13,431 nucleotides of DNA. It comes from Oligoflexia bacterium (GTDB lineage: Bacteria; Bdellovibrionota; UBA1018; CAIMNF01). The position numbers and the translations under genes were made by a program. Within the stretch, counting starts at the first letter, position 1. Every line of letters starts with the position of its first letter. This document shows, in pieces, positions 8,541 through 13,431 of this stretch. Where the stretch lies: positions 1 through 13,431 of the forward strand of contig CAIOKW010000002.1 in assembly GCA_903858975.1 (NCBI GenBank). The letters are read 5' to 3'. Below the pieces are notes generated by a model. That model was not told the origin of the DNA. It ran no database searches and saw only the letters and a list, made by a program, of their open reading frames with translations.

Positions 8541-8569
8541 TTGCGACTCTGGGGTGGATTTGATATACT
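8541..8569 (+). promoter_or_regulatory. Sigma-70-type promoter of the 6S RNA gene
   Basis: TTGCGA (8541-8546) and TATACT (8564-8569) are separated by 17 bases. The predicted start, about seven bases beyond the -10, falls at 8575-8577. That is exactly where the 5' strand of the 6S terminal stem begins. Confidence 0.75.
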
Positions 8570-8575
8570 AAAAAC

Positions 8576-8742
8576 AGCTTGGGGGACCAGTCCTATACAC
8601 ATCTGGACCCGACAGTCATTAACCCAGGGGGCTGTGCCTGTCTCATGGTGAGCATGCCTACCTCGAGTGGGAAGCCTAAAGTGAGCATACGGCGCCCACG
8701 TAATCTTCTGGGGCTCCAATGTCTTGCTGGTATCCCCAAGCT
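8576..8742 (+). ncRNA. ssrS: 6S RNA
   Basis: 6S RNA mimics an open promoter, binds housekeeping RNA polymerase and dampens transcription, mainly in stationary phase. The ends pair strongly: AGCUUGGGG (8576-8584) with CCCCAAGCU (8734-8742), then one G-U pair and, past a bulge, ACCAG (8586-8590) with CUGGU (8727-8731). Inside, TGGTGAGCATGC (8646-8657) is identical to the matching part of E. coli 6S RNA as I recall it. It is followed by a small hairpin (CCTAC/GTGGG, 8657-8661 with 8667-8671) and GAAGCCTAAA (8671-8680), in the same order as E. coli GAAGCCUUAAA. The CCAGTCC near the 5' end (8587-8593) also matches. The length of about 167 is normal. No U-rich terminator follows, so the 3' end is set by the stem and may be made by trimming. 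Confidence 0.9.
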
Positions 8743-8754
8743 ATTTTCATTTTC

Positions 8755-8784
8755 TTGACATCCCACAACAACCCTACCTAAACT
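8755..8784 (+). promoter_or_regulatory. Sigma-70-type promoter giving a near-leaderless transcript
   Basis: A consensus TTGACA (8755-8760) is followed after 18 bases by TAAACT (8779-8784). Transcription should then start at about 8791-8794, at or up to three bases before the ATG at 8794. The region before the ATG (CTATTAT) has no purine-rich ribosome binding site, which agrees with a leaderless message. Confidence 0.55.
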
Positions 8785-8793
8785 ATCTATTAT

Positions 8794-9375
8794 ATGAATA
8801 TTTCTAATCATGGATGGATTCACGAAATCGCAAGAGTAGAAGGCTCCCCGGAAGCTGAAGCCCTCTATAATATGACCCATGGTTCGGGCCCCCAGCAGGC
8901 CATCGAAGAGAGCACGGTCGATTTCTTGACGGATCTGAGAGCAGATTTCCAAGAATACGTGCGTGTCTTTAACTCCCTCTCTGAGGCGGGTAAGAAATTT
9001 TCAGAGATTAAGATTTTTAACCTCACCCAAGGAGCTGCGGATTTCATGCTTTATCGCAATGGAATTAAGCTCATCATCGCAAACACGACTCACGGAGTGG
9101 TTCAGTTTTCTTATGATCGCCACGCCAGTGCGGGATCGATGAATATTGAGCAAAGCATTCCTCAGGCAGACGAGATTTTAGCTCAATTGGGCGCCTTTGG
9201 AGCTGTAAACTGGGTGTATCGTTCTGAAAAAGTAGAGAGTGAGCAAGTGTCCAAACACTTCTTCTCTGAATTTACCCGCATGACTCGTGAGCAGAAAAAG
9301 GTTCGTCCGAATCAAAAGGTACTACTTGAGCAAATCAAGGCTCTGCTCCAGGAGCAGGGGCTCAGTCTTGAGTAG
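8794..9375 (+). CDS. Uncharacterised conserved-looking cytoplasmic protein, 193 residues
   Basis: I do not recognise the family. The protein has no signal peptide, membrane segment or cysteine. Residues 1-75 are mostly helical and acidic. Residues 70-120 look beta-rich, with FNLTQGAADFMLYRNG and an IIANTTHGVVQFSYDR stretch. Residues 155-193 are strongly charged and helical (KHFFSEFTRMTREQKK, then LLEQIKALLQEQG). Codon use and the dedicated promoter directly after the 6S RNA support a real gene. The start is the ATG that immediately follows the predicted transcription start. The last 54 coding bases overlap the 3' end of the convergent SDR gene. Function is unknown. Confidence 0.75.
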   Translation: MNISNHGWIHEIARVEGSPEAEALYNMTHGSGPQQAIEESTVDFLTDLRADFQEYVRVFNSLSEAGKKFSEIKIFNLTQGAADFMLYRNGIKLIIANTTHGVVQFSYDRHASAGSMNIEQSIPQADEILAQLGAFGAVNWVYRSEKVESEQVSKHFFSEFTRMTREQKKVRPNQKVLLEQIKALLQEQGLSLE

Positions 9376-10197
9376 CCGCAAAGTCTGACTAAAGTTCAAA
9401 GAAAAATCCTGATAACCCGTATCGAGCACAGTTTCAATCGGTGCAAGCGCCGTTTCATCTAAGTCAAAGTCCTTCATAAATCGAGTGGCGAGGTCAAAGA
9501 GCGTGAGCTTGGTGAGCCCGCCCAGGTGAAGGGTCTTGTTGCGAATGTCACTTTCAATAATTCGCTCAATCAGGAGCCCGAGTTCTCGAATATGAACGGG
9601 GTTATGAACCTTCAGTTTAGAAATAGTGAGGTTCGCGCCCGTCATTTCGGTTTCTCGCAACTGATCAAGCCAAGAAGGGTGATCGAGAGTACCTCGGCCT
9701 AAAAGTGGCGCACAGCGAATGATGACATGATTCAGGGAGCGGCTCCGAATGTAGTTCTCGGCTCCCAGTTTTGCCTTTCCTAGGGAGTTTAAGGGAATCG
9801 CGGTATCCCCTTCACTGTAATTGCCCTCTGTTCCTGAAAATACATAGTCACTGGAGATCAAAATAAACTTCGCCTTCAGGTAATCACTCGCAATCAACAT
9901 ATGGTTTGCACCATTGGTGTGAGTGATGATCATATTATTAGGATCCTTCTCACCCCGAGCCAGGTCATGAGATCCTGCTGCATAAATCACGATCTCAGGA
10001 GCAAGGGTTTCGACAAATTTGGCGCAAAGGTCCTTGTCTCCTAGGCCAACAAAGGGCTGATATTCAACGTTGGGGACGCGGCTATAGTCTCGGTGGTAGG
10101 TGGCAATCACGTGGTGTTTTTCGGAAAGGGCTTTAGCGAGATTCGTTCCGACAAACCCACTTCCTCCGATGATTAAAATTTTCTTCTTCTGCGACAT
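9322..10197 (-). CDS. RmlD-like extended short-chain dehydrogenase/reductase family protein, catalytic Tyr absent
   Basis: Residues 7-17 (ILIIGGSGFVG) are the nucleotide-binding GxxGxxG motif of extended SDR proteins. ILISSDYVFSG (112-122) and PLNSLGKAKLGAENYI (135-150) align with RmlD (dTDP-4-dehydrorhamnose reductase), where they read STDYVFDG and PLN-YGRTKLAGE. The YxxxK catalytic tyrosine position is Leu139 here, while Lys143 is kept, so normal reductase chemistry is doubtful. It may bind NAD(P) without catalysis, like MAT2B-type regulatory relatives, or use another residue. The C-terminus (GYQDFSLNFSQTLRLL) matches the RmlD tail pattern. The start has a good GGAAG ribosome binding site four bases upstream. 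No sugar-nucleotide genes adjoin it, and no clear promoter lies between it and the flagellin terminator. Confidence 0.85.
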   Translation of the reverse strand: MSQKKKILIIGGSGFVGTNLAKALSEKHHVIATYHRDYSRVPNVEYQPFVGLGDKDLCAKFVETLAPEIVIYAAGSHDLARGEKDPNNMIITHTNGANHMLIASDYLKAKFILISSDYVFSGTEGNYSEGDTAIPLNSLGKAKLGAENYIRSRSLNHVIIRCAPLLGRGTLDHPSWLDQLRETEMTGANLTISKLKVHNPVHIRELGLLIERIIESDIRNKTLHLGGLTKLTLFDLATRFMKDFDLDETALAPIETVLDTGYQDFSLNFSQTLRLLKTEPLLLEQSLDLLK

Positions 10198-10210
10198 GAT
10201 CTTCCTTTTT

Positions 10211-10262
10211 TAAAACAGTAAAAGGGAGAATGGGCCGTTGGTCGTCGGCTCATTCTCCCTTT
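10211..10262 (-). terminator. Intrinsic terminator of the last flagellin gene
   Basis: On the minus strand a perfect 12-base-pair stem joins AAAGGGAGAATG (10262-10251) with CATTCTCCCTTT (10232-10221). The 18-base loop holds a further CCG/CGG pairing. It is followed by TTTT (10223-10220) and, after ACTG-like spacing, another TTTT (10216-10213). It lies ten bases after the flagellin stop. The broken U tract may let some transcription read through into the SDR gene. Confidence 0.75.
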
Positions 10263-10271
10263 AGAGTTGTG

Positions 10272-11105
10272 CTAGCTCAGAAGTTTAAGTGCGGATTGTG
10301 CTTGTTGATTGGCTTGCCCCAAGACGGAAATTCCGGCTTGCATCAAGATATTGTTCTTCGTCATATCCGAGACCTCTTGTGCAAGGTCCGCATCTCGAAT
10401 TCGACTGTTTGCCGCAGAAAGATTTTCATCGCTGATCGCTAGTGAGTTGATCGTGGATTGTAATCGGTTCTGGGTTGCGCCGAGATCTGCACGAACGGAG
10501 TTGACTCTCATCAATGCTTCGTCCAAGGTTGCGAGCGTGGTCTGCGCTCCCATCTTGGTAGAAACACTTTCTCCTACCATTCCGAGCGCCTCGAGTGAGA
10601 CATTGGCGTTCTCGGCGTTGTATGCAATTCGGTCTGTCATCGGATTATTGTGAATCCCGACTTGAAACTCAAATACTCCGGCGCGTCCGTTCAAGAGTGG
10701 ATTGCCGTTGTAGTTGGTTGAATCGGAGATTCGTGAAATCTCTGACTTTAAAGCCTGGAATTCTCGGTCCGTAAAACTGCGTTCTTTATCCCCGATGGTA
10801 TCAGAAGCGGCCTGGATCGCGAGTTCTCGAAGTCTGACAATCATGTTCGAGATCTCATTTAATCCGCCCTCGGTGACCTGGATCATGGAGACCCCGTCTT
10901 GAGCGTTTCGCTTGGCTTGCTTCATTCCTCGGATCTGCGCTCTTAAGTTTTCAGAGATCGCAAGTCCTGCGGCATCGTCGCCCGCTCGATTGATTCGGCT
11001 ACCGCTTGAGAGTCGTTCAAGAGAGCCGTCGAGCGCACTTTTAGTGTTTGCTAAAGTTCTCATCGCCGCAAGCGATGACAAATTGGTATTGATTCTTAAA
11101 CCCAT
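10272..11105 (-). CDS. fliC: Flagellin, third in the tandem (277 residues)
   Basis: This is the structural subunit of the flagellar filament, exported unfolded by the flagellar type III apparatus. N-terminal hallmarks are MGLRINTN and LERLSSGSRINRAGDDAAGLAISENLRAQ-type residues at about 29-57. C-terminal ones are NSRIRDADLAQEV and ILMQAGISVLGQAN. At 277 residues it has only the conserved D0/D1 core and no variable D2/D3 domains, as in other short flagellins. It aligns without gaps to the neighbouring 277-residue copy, roughly three quarters identical by eye. GGAG eight bases upstream serves as ribosome binding site, within a GGA-rich leader described separately. No sigma-28 promoter was found in the 97-base gap, so it may be cotranscribed with the copy upstream. 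Confidence 0.96.
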   Translation of the reverse strand: MGLRINTNLSSLAAMRTLANTKSALDGSLERLSSGSRINRAGDDAAGLAISENLRAQIRGMKQAKRNAQDGVSMIQVTEGGLNEISNMIVRLRELAIQAASDTIGDKERSFTDREFQALKSEISRISDSTNYNGNPLLNGRAGVFEFQVGIHNNPMTDRIAYNAENANVSLEALGMVGESVSTKMGAQTTLATLDEALMRVNSVRADLGATQNRLQSTINSLAISDENLSAANSRIRDADLAQEVSDMTKNNILMQAGISVLGQANQQAQSALKLLS

Positions 11106-11112
11106 TTCTAGT

Positions 11113-11147
11113 CTCCGTTCATCTTCTTTACTCCAGCATCCTTGCCG
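11113..11147 (-). promoter_or_regulatory. Candidate CsrA binding sites in the leader of the third flagellin
   Basis: On the minus strand, CAAGGAUG (11144-11137) matches the core of the known CsrA consensus (RUACARGGAUGU). It sits as an AAGGAU hexaloop on a four-pair stem CGGC/GCUG (11134-11147). A second motif, ACGGAG (11118-11113), covers the ribosome binding site. An upstream site plus one on the ribosome binding site is the arrangement known for Bacillus subtilis hag. CsrA and FliW genes are not in the window, so binding is inferred. Confidence 0.45.
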
Positions 11148-11161
11148 TTCTTTGGTTTAAT

Positions 11162-11186
11162 CTCGGGGTGGCAGCGCCACCCCGAG
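11162..11186 (-). terminator. Strong stem-loop between second and third flagellin genes, no U tract
   Basis: CTCGGGGTGGC and GCCACCCCGAG form a perfect 11-base-pair GC-rich stem with a 3-base loop, 17 bases after the stop of the second flagellin. The sequence that follows on the minus strand is ATTAAACC, with no run of T. It may be a weak terminator, or a 3' stabiliser between two cotranscribed flagellin genes. Confidence 0.5.
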
Positions 11187-11202
11187 TAAATCTAGTTCAT
11201 GT

Positions 11203-12036
11203 TTAGCTGAGCAATTTCAGTACTGATTGAGCGCTTTGGTTCGCTTGACCTAGGACTGAGATCCCCGCTTGCATGAGGATATTGTTTTTAGTCATCTCTG
11301 ATACTTCCTCGGCAAGGTCAGCATCTCGGATTCGGCTGTTCGCAGCCGTCATATTTTCTTCATTCACTGCAAGGTTATTAATCGTAGATTGGAGTCGGTT
11401 TTGCATTGCTCCGAGATCAGAGCGTACTTTACTGACTTGTCCAATCGCATCATCGATCACCGCAAGTGAGAGTTGTGAGCCTTGTTTAGTGGCTACACTT
11501 TCTCCGGTCATGCGAAGTGCCTCGAGGGTCACATCTGCATTTTGACCATCGTAAACGATTCGGTCGGTGAGGGGATTGTTCCCTGTTCCTACCTGGATTT
11601 CGAAGATTCCCGCGCGTCCGTTTAACAATGGAGTTCCATTGAAATTCGTACTCATGGAGATTCGATCGACTTCAGACTTCAAGGCCTGAAATTCACGATC
11701 GGTAAAGCTTCGTTCCCGGTCACCTACCGTGTCTGATGCTGATTGGATGGCCAATTCGCGAAGTCGAATCAAGATATTCGTAACTTCGTTTAATCCACCC
11801 TCGGAAACCTGGATCAGGGAAACCCCGTCCTGAGCATTCCGTTTAGCCTGCTTTAATCCTCGAACTTGCGCACGCAAGTTTTCAGAGATCGCAAGACCCG
11901 CAGCATCGTCGCCTGCTTGATTGATTCGACTTCCGGAAGAGAGTCTCTCTAAGTTTTTACTTAAAGCTGCTCTGGTTCCACCTAAACTACGCTGAGCCAT
12001 CAGCGAAGAAATATTCGTATTTACTCGTAATCCCAT
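11203..12036 (-). CDS. fliC: Flagellin, second in the tandem (277 residues)
   Basis: This is a filament subunit with the same architecture as its neighbour: N-terminal MGLRVNTN, GDDAAGLAISENLRAQ at about 42-57, and C-terminal NSRIRDADLAEEVSEM followed by ILMQAGISVLGQAN. It has only the D0/D1 core. Same length and high similarity to the third copy point to tandem duplication; the first copy is more divergent. The ATG at 12036 is preceded by a GGATGGAT ribosome binding region rather than a clean GGAGG. The 283-base gap upstream must contain its promoter unless it is read from the first flagellin. I found only a poor sigma-28-like ACCGAAAA there. Confidence 0.96.
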   Translation of the reverse strand: MGLRVNTNISSLMAQRSLGGTRAALSKNLERLSSGSRINQAGDDAAGLAISENLRAQVRGLKQAKRNAQDGVSLIQVSEGGLNEVTNILIRLRELAIQSASDTVGDRERSFTDREFQALKSEVDRISMSTNFNGTPLLNGRAGIFEIQVGTGNNPLTDRIVYDGQNADVTLEALRMTGESVATKQGSQLSLAVIDDAIGQVSKVRSDLGAMQNRLQSTINNLAVNEENMTAANSRIRDADLAEEVSEMTKNNILMQAGISVLGQANQSAQSVLKLLS

Positions 12037-12040
12037 ACAC

Positions 12041-12070
12041 TATCCATCCATAAAAAAGCGTCCTCCATAA
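12041..12070 (-). promoter_or_regulatory. GGA-rich leader of the second flagellin, candidate CsrA target
   Basis: Within 35 bases of the start codon the minus strand carries AUGGAGGA (12067-12060 region) and AUGGAUGGAU (12051-12042). Together these hold four GGA triplets, two in an AUGGA context, and the proximal pair overlaps the ribosome binding site. No perfect hairpin presents them, so the case is weaker than for the two other leaders. Confidence 0.3.
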
Positions 12071-12214
12071 GCACCCGCAGACGACCAAATCCGCGGCCGG
12101 CAATCCATGCCGATTTTTCGGTGTGAGCCACCCGTTTCTCACTGAAACGAGCAGATCACGATTAAAACTTAATGTTCCGAAGCTCTCCGTGAGCTCCCGC
12201 CTGATTTTTCGATT

Positions 12215-12297
12215 TACCCTCGCGCCCGCCGAGATCCTCTCATGAGGCGCAAGGGTAGAAATCGATCCAGGAAACAGACGAGGCAACGCCATCGTCT
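12215..12297 (-). other. Stem-loops in the gap between first and second flagellin genes
   Basis: On the minus strand TACCCTTGCGCC (12257-12246) pairs with GGCGCGAGGGTA (12226-12215) over 12 positions with one G-U, around a 19-base loop. Just before it, AGACGA-T-GGC and GCC-TCGTCT (12276-12297) form a nine-pair stem with one bulge, 23 bases after the first flagellin stop. The sequence after that stem is GTTTCC, a poor U tract. The inner stem could end the first transcript weakly, and the larger one could be leader structure for the second. I saw no gene in 12037-12319. Confidence 0.4.
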
Positions 12298-12319
12298 ATG
12301 GTTAAAAATTTGTCTTCTC

Positions 12320-13165
12320 CTAAGATTGTCCTCCCAGGAGCCCCAGCACACTCTTGATTGAAGAGTTGGCTTGAGAAAGAACCGACACACCCGCTTGGTT
12401 TAGAATCTGAGCCTTTGTCATCTCAGAAGTTTCTTCCGCAAGGTCTGCATCTCTGATTCGGCTATTCGCCGCAGTCATGTTCTCTTTGTTTACGGTTAAG
12501 TTGTTGATCACCGATTGCAGACGGTTCTGCATGGAACCGAACCCGGCACGGATCGAGGTGACGTTATTCAAAGCTTGATCGATACTGGCAAGGCAGTTTT
12601 GTGCACTGGTCTTGTCAGCAACCGATGAAAGGTTGATTCCAAGTGAAACCAGGTTCACATTCGATGCGTATGGGTCAAAAAGTTTAATTCGATCGACGAG
12701 TGGGTTGTTTTTTGTCCCAATTTGAACTTCAAAAGTGCTTCCGCTACCATTCAGTAAGGGATTACCGTTAAATTCAATTGAGTTTGCAATACGGTCGATT
12801 TCTTCAGAGAGTTGTTGGAATTCATTGTTGAGAAATCCACGTTCGCGAGTTCCAACGGTGTCAGAAGCCGCTTGAACCCCTAATTCCCGCATCCGGATCA
12901 AAATGTTTGATACTTCGACTAATCCACCTTCAGCCACTTGTACGAGCGAGATTCCATCTTGCGCGTTTCGTTCTGCTTGGCCGATTCCTCGGATTTGAGC
13001 TCTTAATGTTTCAGAAATTGCGAGGCCGGCAGCATCGTCACCGGCGTGATTGATGCGAGAACCTGAGCTAAGGCGCTCTAAGGTTTTATCGAGCAATTGT
13101 CGATTACCGCGTAAGTTGCGTTGAGCAACTAATGAGGGCACGTTTGTATTTATTCGTAATCCCAT
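12320..13165 (-). CDS. fliC: Flagellin, first in the tandem, more divergent (281 residues)
   Basis: This is a filament subunit: N-terminal MGLRINTN, LERLSSGSRINHAGDD (29-44) and EFNGNPLLNG (131-140), C-terminal NSRIRDADLAEETSEM (234-249) and ILNQAGVSVLSQAN. The frame is open to an ATG at 13192, but the real start is 13165. That ATG has a strong GGAGG five to six bases upstream and gives the MGLR start shared by all three copies. It differs from the 277-residue pair by Pro10, a lone Cys191 (flagellins rarely contain Cys), a divergent 160-195 segment and a four-residue GGQS tail after the usual terminal LL. It may have a distinct place in the filament, such as basal versus distal; that is inference. 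A sigma-28-like promoter and a structured leader lie upstream. Confidence 0.96.
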   Translation of the reverse strand: MGLRINTNVPSLVAQRNLRGNRQLLDKTLERLSSGSRINHAGDDAAGLAISETLRAQIRGIGQAERNAQDGISLVQVAEGGLVEVSNILIRMRELGVQAASDTVGTRERGFLNNEFQQLSEEIDRIANSIEFNGNPLLNGSGSTFEVQIGTKNNPLVDRIKLFDPYASNVNLVSLGINLSSVADKTSAQNCLASIDQALNNVTSIRAGFGSMQNRLQSVINNLTVNKENMTAANSRIRDADLAEETSEMTKAQILNQAGVSVLSQANSSIKSVLGLLGGQS

Positions 13166-13183
13166 ACCTTCCTCCATGAAGGT
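13166..13183 (-). promoter_or_regulatory. Hairpin over the ribosome binding site of the first flagellin, candidate CsrA site
   Basis: Directly before the ATG, ACCUUC (13183-13178) pairs perfectly with GAAGGU (13171-13166), leaving the hexaloop AUGGAG (13177-13172). The loop has the ANGGAN form that CsrA/RsmA proteins prefer, and its GGAG is part of the ribosome binding site. The hairpin alone would partly hide that site; CsrA binding would block it. Confidence 0.5.
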
Positions 13184-13202
13184 TAAACTCACTTTTTACT
13201 TC

Positions 13203-13247
13203 GAGAGCCCGAGTTTGAAGTCAATCCATGACTTGTATTTGGCTCTC
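13203..13247 (-). promoter_or_regulatory. Nested stem-loop at the predicted 5' end of the first flagellin mRNA
   Basis: On the minus strand GAGAGCC (13247-13241) pairs with GGCTCTC (13209-13203). Inside it AAGTCA (13234-13229) pairs with TGACTT (13223-13218) around a five-base loop. The outer stem begins within a base or so of the transcription start predicted from the sigma-28-like promoter. Such 5'-terminal stems are known to lengthen mRNA life. Confidence 0.45.
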
Positions 13248-13254
13248 ACTAAAC

Positions 13255-13282
13255 TCATCGGAGTGTGTCCGTAATGACTTGA
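13255..13282 (-). promoter_or_regulatory. Sigma-28 (FliA)-like promoter of the first flagellin
   Basis: On the minus strand TCCGATGA (13262-13255) matches six of eight bases of the sigma-28 -10 element GCCGATAA. TCAAG (13282-13278) resembles the -35 element TAAAG. The spacing is about one base longer than the enterobacterial optimum. The predicted start near 13247 leaves a leader of about 82 bases. Confidence 0.45.
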
Positions 13283-13344
13283 GGAAAATTTTTAATTAAA
13301 AAATAAAAAAATGAAAAAAAGTGAAAGTTTTTGAAATTATCCGC

Positions 13345-13372
13345 TTGAACTTATTTGGAAGCGCTGTAACAT
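13345..13372 (+). promoter_or_regulatory. Promoter of the divergent gene at the right edge
   Basis: TTGAAC (13345-13350) and TAACAT (13367-13372) are 16 bases apart. A long A/T-rich stretch (13287-13337), with repeated A runs and the palindrome TTTTTAATTAAAAA (13289-13302), lies just upstream and could act as an UP element. It also separates this promoter from the oppositely directed flagellin promoter. Confidence 0.45.
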
Positions 13373-13386
13373 CGAAAGTGTAAGTA

Positions 13387-13400
13387 ATTGCCTAGGCAAT
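13387..13400. repeat. Perfect 14-base palindrome in the leader of the right-edge gene
   Basis: ATTGCCTAGGCAAT is its own reverse complement. It lies between the predicted start of transcription and the ribosome binding site, about 25 bases before the start codon. As DNA it could be an operator for a dimeric repressor; as RNA it forms a five-pair stem with a CUAG loop. Confidence 0.5.
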
Positions 13401-13424
13401 AATTTCACAATGGAGGAAAATAAA

Positions 13425-13431
13425 ATGGCTA
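13425..13431 (+). CDS. Start of a gene running off the right edge
   Basis: ATG GCT A is preceded by GGAGG (13412-13416) with eight bases spacing, an ideal ribosome binding site, and by a plausible promoter. Only Met-Ala can be read, so nothing can be said about the product. An in-frame ATG at 13410 overlaps the ribosome binding site and is less likely. Confidence 0.5.

Noticed and set aside
8593..8952. 119-residue minus-strand frame over the 6S RNA region
   Set aside because: It crosses the 6S RNA and the start of the 8794 gene, and has no promoter or ribosome binding site.
12100..12150. Sigma-28 promoter for the second flagellin (ACCGAAAA on the minus strand)
   Set aside because: The -10-like element has no TAAA-type -35 at the right distance, so I did not call it.
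11987..12292. 101-residue minus-strand frame in the gap between the first two flagellins
   Set aside because: It runs into the flagellin start in another frame. It has mixed composition without motifs and no clear ribosome binding site, and the region is better explained by leader structure.
12320..13192. Start of the first flagellin at the ATG at 13192
   Set aside because: The extension would put the strong GGAGG inside the coding region and lose the MGLR start shared by all three flagellins. 13165 is preferred.
1..13431. CRISPR array, tRNA, rRNA or insertion sequence
   Set aside because: I saw no spaced direct repeats, no tRNA-like cloverleaf and no transposase-like frame or terminal inverted repeats.

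Overview
The window looks like chromosomal DNA from a flagellated Gram-negative bacterium, most likely of the Bdellovibrio-like group (Bdellovibrionota). That placement is an inference. It rests on three tandem short flagellins, large secreted surface proteins with signal peptides or lipoboxes, and a receiver protein whose helical tail recalls deltaproteobacterial and bdellovibrio proteins. There is no mobile element, CRISPR array, tRNA or rRNA.

Layout. Positions 1-2266 (minus) hold most of a large FG-GAP/integrin-alpha-like lipoprotein, cut by the left edge, with its own promoter. Divergent from it, 2502-5936 (plus) is a tight run: an outer-membrane beta-barrel-like protein, a secreted von Willebrand factor A (VWA) protein with three C-terminal repeat modules, and a biotin-protein ligase. 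Converging on that run, 5933-8462 (minus) is a second tight run: a receiver-domain protein, RNase PH and quinolinate phosphoribosyltransferase (NadC), each overlapping the next by four bases. The 8463-8793 gap carries a 6S RNA gene (about 8576-8742) with a clear housekeeping promoter. Next come a probably leaderless gene for an uncharacterised protein (8794-9375) and, converging on it with a 54-base coding overlap, an RmlD-like SDR protein lacking the usual catalytic tyrosine (9322-10197). The right third (10272-13165, minus) holds three flagellin genes. At the right edge a divergent gene begins (start codon at 13425).

How it fits together. The left part codes for envelope and surface proteins that may act in adhesion. 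The middle is housekeeping (biotinylation, NAD synthesis, tRNA 3' processing) mixed with a regulator and the global RNA-polymerase-binding 6S RNA. The right part encodes the flagellar filament. The most interesting non-coding signals are the 6S RNA and the flagellin leaders. All three leaders carry GGA motifs. The leader of the first flagellin forms a hairpin with an ANGGAN hexaloop over its ribosome binding site, and that of the last holds an exact CAAGGAUG core. These suggest CsrA-type translational control of the flagellins.
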